A stretch of 64,000 bases of DNA, from positions 165,338-229,337 of the forward strand of contig NW_004797883.1 of assembly GCF_000002075.1 (NCBI RefSeq), in the 5' to 3' direction. The notes beneath the pieces are model-generated. The model did not search any database and was not told the DNA's origin. It saw nothing but the letters and a program-made list of their open reading frames with translations. The first letter of the stretch is position 1. The number at the start of each line of letters is the position of its first letter. Made by a program: the position numbers and the translations under genes. Of the stretch, positions 57,301-63,889 are shown piece after piece. This DNA is from Aplysia californica (taxonomy: Eukaryota; Mollusca; Gastropoda; Aplysiida; Aplysiidae).

Positions 57301-60300
57301 AAGAAGCAAGTAGATAAACACTGAGTTGTCACGGAAACTCTGAACTATAAGCTACCAGTTACCTTCTCCTGTAAGACATTCGGAAAGACTTGGATTTATC
57401 GGTGATTCTGCACTGCGACAGCTTCTTGCTTCCCAGGTTCCACGTCACATTGGAGAAGCGCTCAAAGGCAGAGATGAGCTGAATGATCACATGACTCCAC
57501 AGGGCAGCCGGCACGCTGGGCATGTGATACAGCCGGCAGGCCCGTTTCCCGCCACCCACAGAGGCCAGGTGCAGCGCAGGAGGGCAGTCGGGCAACAGGG
57601 ACGGGACCAGCATACTGTCAAGATGTTATAAAGAAAGACTTGCCAAACTAAAGCAAACCATATCTGTGGGTGGTTGGTGAGTGCTCTGGTGTGGTTTGCT
57701 CCTTCTTCCCTATCAAACATCTATCGTCCTGATCTCTCCTTCTTTTTTGTGTTTGTCACTATCTTATAACTCGTCTAATCTTCGGCACTTATATGACCTT
57801 ATTGTGTTGCAAGTGCCGTAAAACTCTTACTAAAACTAAACTAAACTGAAGCAAACCACATCCTCCCCCCCCCCTCCCCCTCCCCCCATATCTAGGTTTA
57901 ATTAATTTTACAAAGTATACATTGTACTATGTTTTAGTGAGCACTATACAGCACTTGCAACACAACGAGGTCATAAAAGAGCCGAAGATTAGAGGTGTTA
58001 CAAGAGAGCAACAAACACAAAAAAAGAAGGAGGAGAGATAAGAATGATAGATGTTTGATAGGAAAGAAGGAGGAAACCACACCAGAACACCCGCCAACCA
58101 CCCACACAATGAACTTGAATTTGGTAAGAGTGTTATGGCACTTGCAACACAATTAGGTCCCATAAATGCCAAAGAGTAGAGGGGTCACTCACAGAGAGTA
58201 GCATACAAAGAAAAGAAGGAAGAGGAGATATAAAGGTGATAGATATTTGATAGGAAAAAAAAAATAATATGCCATACAAATCAGAGCACCTTCCAACCAC
58301 CCACCAGCAAACACTCTGCATTCAAGTCTAGAAAGTGAACTGAAAAAAAAAGCCCAAGCTGTTTTACAACAATGTTTGCATAATGGAAGTGAGTAGTGTT
58401 TTAGTTTTAGTAGAGGTGTTACGGCGCTCACAACTGCGTAAGGTCATATGAGTGCCAAGGGGTGGATGTCAACAGAGAAGACTTTACAGGGAATCAGGGT
58501 TACTCTGCTCACCTCTCTAGCTTCAACAGCACAAAGTCTGCTTCGACTATCAAGGCACCCCGGAAACAGCATGACAAACATACAAAAGAAGTAGAGGAAA
58601 AATGACAATAGTAAGGATCAGGAAAGAAAAAGCAGCAGTTCCCCGTTGTTGATCAAGCACAGTTATGAGCGTGACATGAATCAGCCCATTTACAATTCTT
58701 CTGTGCTTGAACGAAAAATGTCCCCCCTTTGGGAAATGGTCTTAAGACACTTCAGTCAGTGGCACTGCCCCGGGGGGTCAACAATGTTAGCATAATGGAA
58801 GTGAGTAGTGTACACACAAACTTACATTTCTTCGTGAGCAGTGCCAGGAATCCGAATGCCAATGTTGAAAACTTCCAAAAGTACAATAAATGTCTCGAAG
58901 TATCCCTTCTGGGCAGAAGGCAAAGCATCCTCGAGGTATTTCCGAACTTCGGTAAGGGGAAGCTGGGACTGTCTCAATCTACCAATCAGGGACTGCAAGG
59001 GAAAAGACTTATTTGTATAGCAAAGGACTCATCTTTTCCTTTTTTTTTTCAATATCTTTGAGACAAAGAAAAGTTCCCAAAACACTCAAAAAGAACTAAT
59101 AAGATCCTGCTTGAAGCTGAGACATAAAATCCCAAGAGCAAATTAGATTCTTATACATTAAAACACACAGGTACGAATCACAAAGTAGTAGAATCAGGCG
59201 CTTGTCAGTTTTTGGGCACATGAAGTTATTGGTAGCATCTTAACACTATCTGTACGCCCTGGGATCATTTTGTACCCCAAGGGTTGTATTCTTCACATTT
59301 TAGAATACTTCTAGTACGAATATCTCTTTGAAAGTTTCAGTATTTCTTTAACAAATCATTTTGACCGAACGCTATGTAAAACGTACGGACTGGATTAACG
59401 AGTAAATTTCCTCTTTGGAAAGTGGTGGCACAGAGTTCCCCACGTCGTATGGATACGATAGTAAAACATGATGTACAGATAGGGTTAAAGTGTGTTTATT
59501 TGTCTTGTCTTGGGTGAAAAGAAAACATCTATCTTGAATAAAAGTCGAGTTATTTACAGTTGAAGGAGTTGGGGGTCCCCTGATTTCAGAAGTAAAATTA
59601 GTGAGAAAATGGCTACCAAAATCTAGTGAATTCCATAGCTGGAGAACCCTTAAACCCTATCCGTATGCCCTGGGGTAATTTTTTACCCCCCGGGGGTTGT
59701 ATTCTTCACATTTTAGAATACTTCTAGTACGAAGATCTCTTTGAAACTTTTAATATTTCTCAAAAAATCATTTTGACAGACTGCTATGCACAGCGTACGG
59801 ATTGGATAAGCGAGTAAATTTCCTCTTTGAAAGTGGCGGCACAGATTTCACCACATCGTATGAATACGATAGTAAAATACGACGTACAGATAGGATTAAA
59901 ATCTGAAAATTTAGATTTTTAGTGCCTTTAATCAAAGTTTTTCTGTAAAATTTACACAGAAATGTAATAAAATTTTTATATTGTAAAATCTGTAGAGCCA
60001 AAAAACAACAAACTGTTATAAATTGACAAACCAGCAGATCAATGTTGGTTTCTTCAATATCATGAAATATTTTGACGAGCACCTGATTTCCCCGTGATGC
60101 CTCACATTTAAAGATCATCCTTTTGTCAACTGTTCATTTGTAACTTACAGCAAGTCAGAAAGACCTTAATAACTCTTTATCTGCGAGGGGGGTAAATCCA
60201 CTACGCCGGTGCCCCTTTTTGGTATAAAATCTAAAAATGACAAAAAACGTCATTAAATGATATGGGTCATTAAATCGAAACTCGCAAACCTATTTTGATA

Positions 60301-62504
60301 GTTCTTCATCTAATTAATGAACTTCCGGTATAAGAGACCTGTTTTTGGCAATTGCTGAGACCTGTTTTTGGCAATTTCCGAAAAGTAATTTGATGTTGAA
60401 GTCGTCGTAAAGGAGGGTGCCCGAGCCGCTGTCAGTGATTTACCGGCACAGAGGAACCAACCACGAGCCGGAGATAAAGAGCTAATGAGACAGCTATGTA
60501 CCTTATATTAACTTTCTCGCAGCGAATTTCAGCTATCAAAAAATATTTATATGGTCGTTTTCACCACAATCAAAGAGAATCTCATCAAGAAACACAAACT
60601 GATGTCACAGAAGTATTGAAGGAAAGTACGGTAAAGTTATTAGAAGCGTTATCTTTCCATGCCCCTAGAAAGATGTTTTTGTTTTAGTACAGGTTTTACG
60701 GCGCTCGCAACAGCCAAAGGTCATATGAGCGCCAAGGGGAGAATGTCAACAGAGAAGTCCTTACAGGGAATTGGGCTTACTCTGCTCACCTCTCTAGCTT
60801 CAACAGCACAAAGTCTGCTTCGACTATCTAGGCACCTCGGAAATAGCGGGTCACAAGAGTGTGACAAACATACAAAAGAAGTAGAGGCAAAATGACCATA
60901 GTAAGGATTAGGAAAGAAAAAGCAGCAGTTCTCTGTTGCAGTTCAGGCACAGTAATGAGCATGACACTGATGAATGAGCCCATTTACAATTACAATTCTA
61001 CTGTGCATAAGAACTCGAGACGTTAATGTCTCCCCTTTGGGAATGGCCTAAAGACACTTCAGTCAGTAGCACCGCCCCGGGGGGTAAGAAAGACGTATAG
61101 AAAGATGTATAGAAAGACGTATAGAAAGATGTATAGAAAGATGTATAGAAAGACGTATAGAAAGATGTATAGAAAGATGTATAGAAAGACGTACAGAAAG
61201 ATGTATAGAAAGATGTATAGAAAGACATATAGAAAGATGTATAGAAAGATGTATAGAAAGACGCATAGAAAGATGTATAGAAAGATGTATAGAAAGATGT
61301 ATAGAAAGATGTATAGAAAGACATATAGAAAGACGTACAGAAAGATGTATAGAAAGACGTATAGAAAGATGTATAGAAAGATGTATAGAAAGATGTACAG
61401 AAAGATGTATAGAAAGACATATAGAAAGACGTACATAAAGATGTATAGAAAGACGTATAGAAAGATGTATAGAAAGATGTATAGAAAGATGTACAGAAAG
61501 ACGTTCACCTCCAAAAACTGTGAGAGAACGCGGAAAAGAACACCAGGATTCACGATCACCATCGAGCAGAGATCCCCTTGAGAATTGTTGTAATGTAACA
61601 TGGCACCACTCTGAAGGAGAAACTCCTGTACTGGAAAAGAGGAAACCACAAAGCCATATAGATTATATCAATAACGGAACAATGCTTTAGAGAAAGCATA
61701 TACTTATGATAACTTAAACGTACAAAAGTTACGTTTCCTTACAACTATTCAAAGTTAAATTTTTAAAATATATTCTGAGAAAAAAACCCTGACCGTTTAC
61801 ACTTTTTTTACAACTTGAGATTGTAAGGAATACAGCACTGTTCTATACCCACTGATCTAAGACAGAACACCATTCCTATATTATGAGTTCAATAAATTCA
61901 GCAGGTTCATTCAAAGTCAAACATTAAACAAATATATAAATCAAGGATACTTCAGTAAGGCCAACACTGACAAGGCTTAATCGATGATCGCAAGAGAAGA
62001 AAAACTATAACTTTTGGTCGAGATGGATCAAACAATCCTTAACTTACACTTCAAATTTCTATCAACAAAGTCTTCAAGGTCGTTTTCCTGGCACCCAATG
62101 CCATCCAGAAACTGTTTCATGGAGCAAATTCCTTCACCCATAAGGCTCATTCCTTTCTTCATGGCAGCCAGAAATGTTGAAGGTACAAGCCTGGTCATCA
62201 GTTTCGTCTTTTTATCCACCGTAGCATCACACATTTCTCGCACACACTCCTGTATTTTCTGCTGCAGAGGTCTCGGCTTCTCATTGCTTCCCATGGATAT
62301 CAGCTCACATTCGTGGAAGTCCTTTTTTACCTGAGCCGAGATCTGTTGCTCAATTGAAGCTCTCAAGGATTTGTCCATGGCGTCTGAGTAAATGCACAGA
62401 ATGATGATGGTGGGGCGCACAACGCAGGCCTGTATGACACCAAAAAAAGCCACGCTGTCAACATTTCCAATTACCCACACAGCAGACTTGAAGTACGTTA
62501 TAAT
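30988..62504 (-). CDS. LRRK1: LRRK1-like Roco kinase gene, 16 exons in window, 5' end missing
   Basis: LRRK1 is a large cytoplasmic multidomain GTPase-kinase (ankyrin, LRR, ROC, COR, kinase, WD40-like). The exons here, 62504-62048 first and 32625-30988 last, have GT-AG borders and compatible phases, giving 1,496 codons plus stop. In order they encode the end of ROC and the COR domain, the CPRC linker, a kinase (LGRGMTGSV glycine loop, VAIK lysine, helix-C Glu in EMRREVGIL, YRDLKPDN catalytic loop, DYG in place of DFG, MAPEV), then a propeller-like region and a Ser-rich tail. The COR-kinase linker ending in EELVPELF, plus ELAPLGSL and KLSDYGIS, match LRRK1 as I remember it better than LRRK2, although IIYRDLKP is LRRK2-like. 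All catalytic motifs are present, so it looks active. The ROC P-loop and LRRs are outside the window. Introns are filled with MITEs and SINEs. Confidence 0.9.
32655..33145 (-). repeat. SINE S4 with nested MITE E
   Basis: Reverse S4 body interrupted by MITE E at 32757-32936. Confidence 0.7.
32757..32936. mobile_element. MITE E nested in S4
   Basis: CTGTCCCCGTGGTTTTGTGC with complementary end. Confidence 0.82.
33146..33450 (+). mobile_element. LINE 3' fragment (RGRPRKTW type)
   Basis: ARGRPRKTWIDGVRETLTTH and ERRLFLPATPKRV then stop and an AAAGT-rich tail. Confidence 0.8.
33490..33990. mobile_element. MITE L, long copy
   Basis: Inverted ends built on TAACAAGATGGGCCACTC; about 190 bp longer than the copy at 5357. 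Confidence 0.68.
34255..34416. repeat. palindrome of two SINE tails
   Basis: Two arms of about 65 bp, head to head, each carrying the shared SINE tail followed by gaaccaacctttt. Confidence 0.75.
34526..34958 (+). mobile_element. MITE C
   Basis: Complete, with both inverted ends. Confidence 0.85.
34980..35100. repeat. 34-bp minisatellite
   Basis: Units with ccagccatttgtgtgcactc, about 3.5 copies. Confidence 0.9.
35436..35549 (-). CDS. LRRK1: LRRK1 exon: propeller-like region
   Basis: Exon of 114 nt, acceptor gtatttcag, donor gtaaaa, phase 0. It encodes NSIMLEVIVRGPQSKFEMEG. A MITE C begins 24 bp beyond the acceptor. Confidence 0.82.
35573..36008 (+). mobile_element. MITE C
   Basis: Complete; lies 24 bp from the LRRK1 acceptor at 35549. 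Confidence 0.84.
36125..36545 (+). repeat. SINE S4 with tandemly amplified tRNA head
   Basis: About seven units of 48 bp, each with the A-box-like ggtctagtggttaggctac, lead into a single B box and body. Confidence 0.9.
36816..37140 (-). repeat. SINE S2
   Basis: Reverse S2 ending in a G-run at 37122-37140. Confidence 0.83.
37340..37582 (+). mobile_element. LINE C-terminal fragment
   Basis: Reads WEEIAEDRKTWRKMIKER and, at the end, CKHCDRICASNRKN then stop. A second copy is reversed at 47925-48097. Confidence 0.72.
37586..38082 (-). repeat. SINE S3
   Basis: Reverse, head slightly truncated; target duplication gaattagctat on both sides. Confidence 0.88.
38252..38944. mobile_element. element Q, TTAA-flanked, 693 bp
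   Basis: TTAA then CTGATTCCGTCCAT; complementary ATGGACGGAATCAG then TTAA. Non-coding; begins with two CGGC/GCCG palindromic units. Lies 43 bp from the LRRK1 exon at 38987. Confidence 0.8.
38987..39160 (-). CDS. LRRK1: LRRK1 exon: propeller-like start
   Basis: Exon of 174 nt, acceptor cttacttcag, donor gtaggt, phase 0. It encodes NIWICEAVQSSNKRYLSVYD and VKVEQNIWVACK, resembling the WD40-like C-terminal domain of LRRK proteins. The acceptor pyrimidine tract is the end of an (AAGT)n array. Confidence 0.88.
39161..39336. repeat. (AAGT)n, (CAGC)n, (AAGC)n array
   Basis: Four-base repeats running straight into the splice acceptor of the LRRK1 exon at 39160. Confidence 0.97.
39395..39500. repeat. 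28-bp minisatellite
   Basis: About four units of agaaagtcgctcacacaagt. Confidence 0.88.
39549..39746 (-). CDS. LRRK1: LRRK1 exon: end of kinase
   Basis: Exon of 198 nt, acceptor attttcag, donor gtgagg, phase 0. ELMGACWALKADQRPRATEI is the terminal kinase helix with the conserved W and R; EITCVYACE follows. Confidence 0.92.
39785..39915. repeat. AT-rich 26-bp minisatellite
   Basis: Units of aatttcattttaagtaaatt. Confidence 0.85.
40022..40228. repeat. 23-bp minisatellite
   Basis: About nine near-identical units of aatgaccaatctaactgata plus cac. Confidence 0.96.
40276..41412 (+). repeat. SINE S4 with amplified head and nested S3
   Basis: About fifteen 19-bp units tgtggcgtcggtggcctag (start of the tRNA head) precede a complete A/B-box head and body. 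The body is interrupted by S3 at 40797-41321. Confidence 0.92.
40797..41321 (-). repeat. SINE S3 nested in S4
   Basis: Full length; target duplication ctgagtgttctatg at 40783-40796 and 41322-41335. Confidence 0.94.
41410..41850 (+). mobile_element. MITE C
   Basis: Complete with both ends. Confidence 0.85.
42060..42680 (+). mobile_element. LINE 3' fragment
   Basis: Frames with KYLGSIFTGKLD, LTYQCQTWTLTKALERKL and VKWFGHLTRMP, the region after the RT domain of non-LTR retrotransposons; several frame breaks; AAAGT tail. Confidence 0.82.
42845..43026 (+). repeat. SINE S1 at a splice donor
   Basis: Target duplication aaataccttgat at 42833-42844 and 43027-43038; it spans the exon/intron border of the LRRK1 exon ending at 43033. 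Confidence 0.92.
43033..43158 (-). CDS. LRRK1: LRRK1 exon: kinase C-lobe
   Basis: Exon of 126 nt, acceptor tttttcag, donor gtattt, phase 0. It encodes IDIFSFSMVMIEVVMG, the helix-F region (DxFSxG-like), and ends PLHIK. The last 6 exon bases and first 6 intron bases are repeated at 42833-42844 as the target-site duplication of a SINE S1. Confidence 0.9.
43160..44190. other. non-coding intron interval
   Basis: No gene or clear repeat except a G-run at 43247-43260 and CATA/ACAT units at 44040-44080. Confidence 0.45.
44195..44425 (-). mobile_element. MITE B
   Basis: Reverse copy; left end worn. Confidence 0.75.
44426..44505 (+). mobile_element. very short LINE 3' insertion
   Basis: Target duplication gtcagcatgcctc at 44413-44425 and 44506-44518, inserted at the end of MITE B. 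Confidence 0.85.
44718..44906 (-). repeat. SINE S1
   Basis: Reverse complete copy. Confidence 0.83.
44969..45160 (-). mobile_element. LINE 3' fragment
   Basis: Reverse strand LRSTYLPASPDIGN and FFAISTDRRAKTQMAAG; shows that the 75-bp insertions elsewhere are the end of this LINE. Confidence 0.78.
45204..45440 (+). mobile_element. MITE B
   Basis: Both ends; flanked by aaat on each side. Confidence 0.85.
45736..45860. repeat. (CAT)n/(CAC)n array
   Basis: Trinucleotide array; the poly-His frame is an artefact. Confidence 0.95.
46009..46233 (-). CDS. LRRK1: LRRK1 exon: catalytic and activation loops
   Basis: Exon of 225 nt, acceptor tttctcag, donor gtaagg, phase 0. It carries ASGLSYLHMKDIIYRDLKPD (catalytic Asp), VKLSDYGISKF (metal-binding DYG, the LRRK signature replacing DFG) and GTVGYMAPEV. 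This is the strongest single piece of evidence for the gene. Confidence 0.96.
46245..46288 (-). repeat. SINE tail fragment
   Basis: Only the shared SINE tail, 12 bp from the LRRK1 acceptor at 46233. Confidence 0.7.
46488..47009 (-). repeat. SINE S2 containing the assembly gap
   Basis: Reverse S2 ends in a C-run (46870-46892), 100 N, then a G-run (46993-47009). Target duplication aagttatct at 46479-46487 and 47010-47018. Confidence 0.85.
46893..46992. other. assembly gap, 100 N
   Basis: Exactly 100 N, the usual placeholder for unknown size, between C-run and G-run. Confidence 0.99.
47429..47665 (+). mobile_element. MITE B
   Basis: Both ends; flanks aaat/aaat. Confidence 0.85.
47925..48097 (-). 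mobile_element. LINE C-terminal fragment
   Basis: Reverse copy of the 37340-37582 type. Confidence 0.65.
48100..48292 (-). repeat. SINE S5
   Basis: Reverse, near-identical to 26818-27015 over most of its length. Confidence 0.78.
48380..48631 (-). CDS. LRRK1: LRRK1 exon: kinase helix C and hinge
   Basis: Exon of 252 nt, acceptor tttcctag, donor gtaagt, phase 0. FSEMRREVGILSKLKH holds the helix-C Glu; CIIAFIGVC and LMELAPLGSLRKEL form the hinge region and match LRRK1 (ELAPLSSL). Confidence 0.93.
48678..48857 (-). repeat. SINE S1
   Basis: Reverse copy in the LRRK1 intron; a second tail fragment is at 48917-48958. Confidence 0.82.
49171..49433 (+). mobile_element. MITE D
   Basis: TTAA at both ends; 15-bp longer than the usual copy. 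Confidence 0.87.
49477..49644 (-). CDS. LRRK1: LRRK1 exon: kinase N-lobe, VAIK lysine
   Basis: Exon of 168 nt, phase 0. DVAIKVFY carries the ATP-binding lysine. The only in-phase donor before a stop is gttctc, a weak site; it joins RK to ISNAFSEM, which fits helix C. The low end is therefore a little less certain than those of other exons. Confidence 0.82.
49692..49939 (+). mobile_element. MITE F
   Basis: Both ends recognisable. Confidence 0.82.
50071..50344. mobile_element. MITE E with internal tandem duplication
   Basis: About 90 bp (50097-50186) is repeated once inside the element. Confidence 0.85.
50611..50928 (-). mobile_element. MITE N, TTAA-flanked
   Basis: Inverted relative to 14059-14377; its end lies 33 bp from the LRRK1 donor at 50962. 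Confidence 0.75.
50962..51132 (-). CDS. LRRK1: LRRK1 exon: kinase start, glycine loop
   Basis: Exon of 171 nt, acceptor catttttag, donor gtaact, phase 0. It encodes ISLEELVPELFFSELPSALK, a close match to the LRRK1 pre-kinase segment, then the glycine loop LGRGMTGSVHK (GxGxxG intact). Confidence 0.9.
51193..51716 (+). repeat. SINE S3
   Basis: tRNA head, body and shared tail; forms an inverted pair with the next copy. Confidence 0.9.
51764..52250 (-). repeat. SINE S3
   Basis: Reverse; flanks cttatt/catttag suggest an 11-bp duplication (actttcaYtta). Confidence 0.9.
52530..52770 (+). mobile_element. LINE 3' end with (CAA)n tail
   Basis: CPLCDYAYETVDHHLLHC and ALDRRARAQLLLDR then stop and CAA repeats. 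Confidence 0.82.
52830..53014 (-). repeat. SINE S1 at a splice donor
   Basis: Target duplication ctcacctgt at 52821-52829 and 53015-53023; its complement is ACAG/GTGAG, the donor of the LRRK1 exon ending at 53020. Confidence 0.9.
53020..53147 (-). CDS. LRRK1: LRRK1 exon: COR-kinase linker
   Basis: Exon of 128 nt, acceptor ccgtccag, donor gtgagg, phase 1 to 0. It carries the Cys motif CPRCCP followed by SLDMTQLHFLIDECAQ. A SINE S1 lies immediately after the donor, and the donor sequence lies inside the SINE target-site duplication. Confidence 0.87.
53196..53233. repeat. (TA)n microsatellite
   Basis: AT dinucleotides. Confidence 0.9.
53243..53653 (-). repeat. SINE S2
   Basis: Reverse, ends CCCCGGGG; flanks tatgataaag/tatgataaag. 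Confidence 0.86.
53781..54180 (+). mobile_element. MITE C left part with nested S1
   Basis: C from 53781 to 53880 and again from about 54060; S1 sits between. Confidence 0.72.
53884..54059 (-). repeat. SINE S1 nested in C
   Basis: Reverse complete copy. Confidence 0.83.
54181..54360 (+). mobile_element. LINE 3' fragment (RGRPRKTW type)
   Basis: Same peptide as 33146-33450, starting at NKARGRPRKTWIDG. Confidence 0.82.
54617..54789 (-). CDS. LRRK1: LRRK1 exon: COR end
   Basis: Exon of 173 nt, acceptor ctccaaaag, donor gtacgt, phase 2 to 1. It encodes RGEELGILITVQTTAVDEGS and then EEVLELFHP. The acidic insert is typical of a variable loop. Confidence 0.8.
54828..54905. repeat. 25-bp minisatellite, three units
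   Basis: Units with ttcatctacagccagggccc. Confidence 0.85.
54987..55211. mobile_element. MITE-like element J
   Basis: Shares ctttatctccgg and caattgccaaaa segments with 60171-60490 in reverse. Confidence 0.55.
55212..55388. mobile_element. MITE E, left end worn
   Basis: Matches the E interior and right end. Confidence 0.8.
55408..55533 (-). CDS. LRRK1: LRRK1 exon: COR C-terminal half
   Basis: Exon of 126 nt, acceptor tctttcag, donor gtgacc, phase 2 to 2. The NIQYWQTGIMVIHGQGFVVV stretch resembles the YWQEG segment of LRRK1 COR. Confidence 0.87.
55757..56174 (-). repeat. SINE S2
   Basis: Reverse, ends in a 21-base G-run. Confidence 0.85.
56566..56905. mobile_element. element K, compact copy
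   Basis: Reverse relative to 28385-28912 and without its 230-bp insert. Confidence 0.65.
57098..57310 (-). repeat. SINE S1 with internal duplication
   Basis: The ggtcatataagtgccgaaga part is partly repeated. Confidence 0.75.
57363..57614 (-). CDS. LRRK1: LRRK1 exon: COR
   Basis: Exon of 252 nt, acceptor cttgacag, donor gtaactgg, phase 2 to 2. It starts IMLVPSLLPDCPPALHLAS, matching the Leu-Pro-rich COR motif of LRRK1 (LLP-HLLP type), and ends KSFRMSYRR. Confidence 0.87.
57666..57842 (+). repeat. SINE S1
   Basis: Flanked by aagcaaaccatatc/aagcaaaccacatc. Confidence 0.86.
57931..58106 (-). repeat. SINE S1
   Basis: Reverse copy. Confidence 0.82.
58117..58306 (-). repeat. SINE S1
   Basis: Reverse, divergent copy directly after the previous one. 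Confidence 0.75.
58401..58777 (-). repeat. SINE S2
   Basis: Reverse; unusually long flanking duplication of about 33 bp with one change (gcataatggaagtgagtagt on both sides). Confidence 0.85.
58826..58992 (-). CDS. LRRK1: LRRK1 exon: COR
   Basis: Exon of 167 nt, acceptor cccttgcag, donor gtaagttt, phase 0 to 2. It encodes SLIGRLRQSQLPLTEVRKYL and a segment ending FNIGIRIPGTAHEE. It is preceded by a 2.5-kb intron holding SINE S2, a minisatellite and MITE C/D copies. Confidence 0.85.
59240..59488 (+). mobile_element. MITE D nested in C
   Basis: TTAA on both sides; other C copies have one TTAA at this point (catcttaaagc). Confidence 0.92.
59650..59899 (+). mobile_element. MITE D nested in C
   Basis: TTAA 59650-59653 and 59896-59899. 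Confidence 0.88.
60171..60490. mobile_element. MITE-like element J
   Basis: Ends aactctttatctgcg and gagataaagagct are roughly inverted; relative at 54987. Confidence 0.55.
60681..61084 (-). repeat. SINE S2
   Basis: Reverse; flank agaaagatgt is also the monomer of the adjacent minisatellite. Confidence 0.87.
61085..61508. repeat. 12-bp minisatellite at a splice donor
   Basis: About 35 units of agaaagatgtat/agaaagacgtat; touches the LRRK1 donor at 61509. Confidence 0.97.
61509..61630 (-). CDS. LRRK1: LRRK1 exon: COR
   Basis: Exon of 122 nt, acceptor ttttccag, donor gtgaac, phase 1 to 0. The split codon with the previous exon gives Leu. The peptide includes QEFLLQSGAMLHYNN and VNPGVLFRVLSQFLE, the COR pattern of Roco proteins. 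The donor directly abuts a 12-bp minisatellite. Confidence 0.82.
61631..62047 (-). other. LRRK1 intron
   Basis: AT-rich intron between two COR exons; no repeat recognised. Confidence 0.6.
62048..62504 (-). CDS. LRRK1: LRRK1 exon: end of ROC / start of COR
   Basis: The acceptor cttgttag precedes ATTATAACG and the donor is gtaagtt, so the exon runs 457 nt, phase 0 to 1. The translation contains VWVIGNVDSVAFFGVIQACV and later MTRLVPSTFLAAMKKGMS, consistent with the ROC-COR junction. This is the most 5' exon I can support; I saw no further exon up to 64000. The acceptor and the first part of the exon are duplicated just upstream (see 62581-62709). Confidence 0.8.
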
Positions 62505-62709
62505 CTAACAAGACAAACATTAAAGTGTGAGTTTTCTTCATTTTATAAATGCTGAAACCTAAACACCCTACTAGACAGACACACTGTCAACATTTCCAAA
62601 ATTTATACAGCAGACTTGAAGTACGTTATAATCTAACAAGACAAACATTAAAGTATGAGTTTTCTTCATTTTATAAATGCTGAAACCTAAACAGCCTACT
62701 AGACAGACA
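62452..62709. repeat. 129-bp tandem duplication including a splice acceptor
   Basis: 62581-62709 repeats 62452-62580; the unit contains the first 53 bp of the exon, its acceptor and 76 bp of intron. Confidence 0.9.
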
Positions 62710-62877
62710 CACTGGGCATTTGTTATTCCATTCTACGACTGCACTTTATGAATCCATGTATATATAGAAACAGAGTTTTCCTGAAAATATACTTTAGAAG
62801 ACTTAACACTTTTTAAAGTACTTTATCAGTACAGAGCTTCAAGCACTATTCAAGCATATTTTTCTTTAATGCAGATA

Positions 62878-63165
62878 TCGGGGGTTCGAGCCGCAGGCCT
62901 GATGTTGTATCCTTGGGAAAGGCACTTTACACGAATTTTCCTAACTTCACCCAGGTGGAAATAGGTACCCGGCCATAGACAAGGAAAGATCTTGTCAGTA
63001 CGTTAGTGTTTTAGCGCCTATAAATGGCTGCTTGCACAGTATGCTTCCCAGGAAGTCGAGTTTGTTTCAGAATGCTCTCAGGTCTGCTGGGGTAATAGTA
63101 TAGATTGTGAAGCGCATAGAGCTTGCTGTTGAGCGGGGATTTGCTCTTTGAAAATGTTATCTATC
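62878..63165 (+). repeat. SINE S4, head truncated
   Basis: Starts at the B box (gggggttcgagccgcaggcc). Confidence 0.83.
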
Positions 63166-63379
63166 TATCTATTATTCACATTCAAGGATTATTTTGTCTG
63201 ATACATCTCGTATCAAGACTGCTATTACATAAAGGGCAACTACTTCTCACTGATCAGCCTGATGTCAAACAACACCGAGATCATTTCACAGATCCAAATT
63301 CCTGCCACTTCTGTATACAAGAGCACTTCATTCAGATTAACAGCTGAATTTCAGAAAGTTTCCACCTTTTAGTTTATTA

Positions 63380-63553
63380 GGTTTTAGTAAGAGTTTTACG
63401 CCACTTGCAATACAATAAGGTCATATAAGTGCCGAAGAATAGAGGTGTTACAAGAGAGTCACATACACAAAAAAGGAGAAGAGCATAGGACGATTGCTGT
63501 TTGATAGGAAGGAAAGAGCAAACCACACCAGAGCACCCGCCAACCACCCACCA
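63380..63553 (-). repeat. SINE S1
   Basis: Reverse copy. Confidence 0.83.
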
Positions 63554-63643
63554 AAGTTTCAATGTAGCTCAAAAAGTATAACGGTAAGACATACCCCCGA
63601 GAACCATCAAAACACACATGTTTGGTCCATCAGAATATAAATT

Positions 63644-63889
63644 GTGAGGCGAGCTGACAAAATTAATTAGTTATTTGTCGCAATCCACAAATGGAGATGT
63701 TGGCCAAAAATCGACACTACGGTGAAATTTGTAGGTTTTCTTTTGATACCTTCTTCTTAAAATATAGATTCTAACAAGCCTTTTATTATGTCATACTTAT
63801 AGATGTCAAAGCTTCACCTATAAGCGTGATGTATCTATTTCTATAGGGCTAAAATCCGAGAAGTAACTCATTTTGTCAGCACACTTCAC
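63644..63889 (+). mobile_element. MITE B
   Basis: Both ends; flanks aatt/aatt. Confidence 0.85.

Larger units (their letters stand above)
59173..60105 (+). mobile_element. MITE C with two nested MITE D
   Basis: C interior is interrupted twice; the removed segments are D copies at 59240-59488 and 59650-59899. Confidence 0.85.

Noticed and set aside
61059-61649. FLYIFLYV-repeat membrane-like protein
   Set aside because: Translation of the 12-bp minisatellite; only its first 40 residues belong to a real LRRK1 exon.
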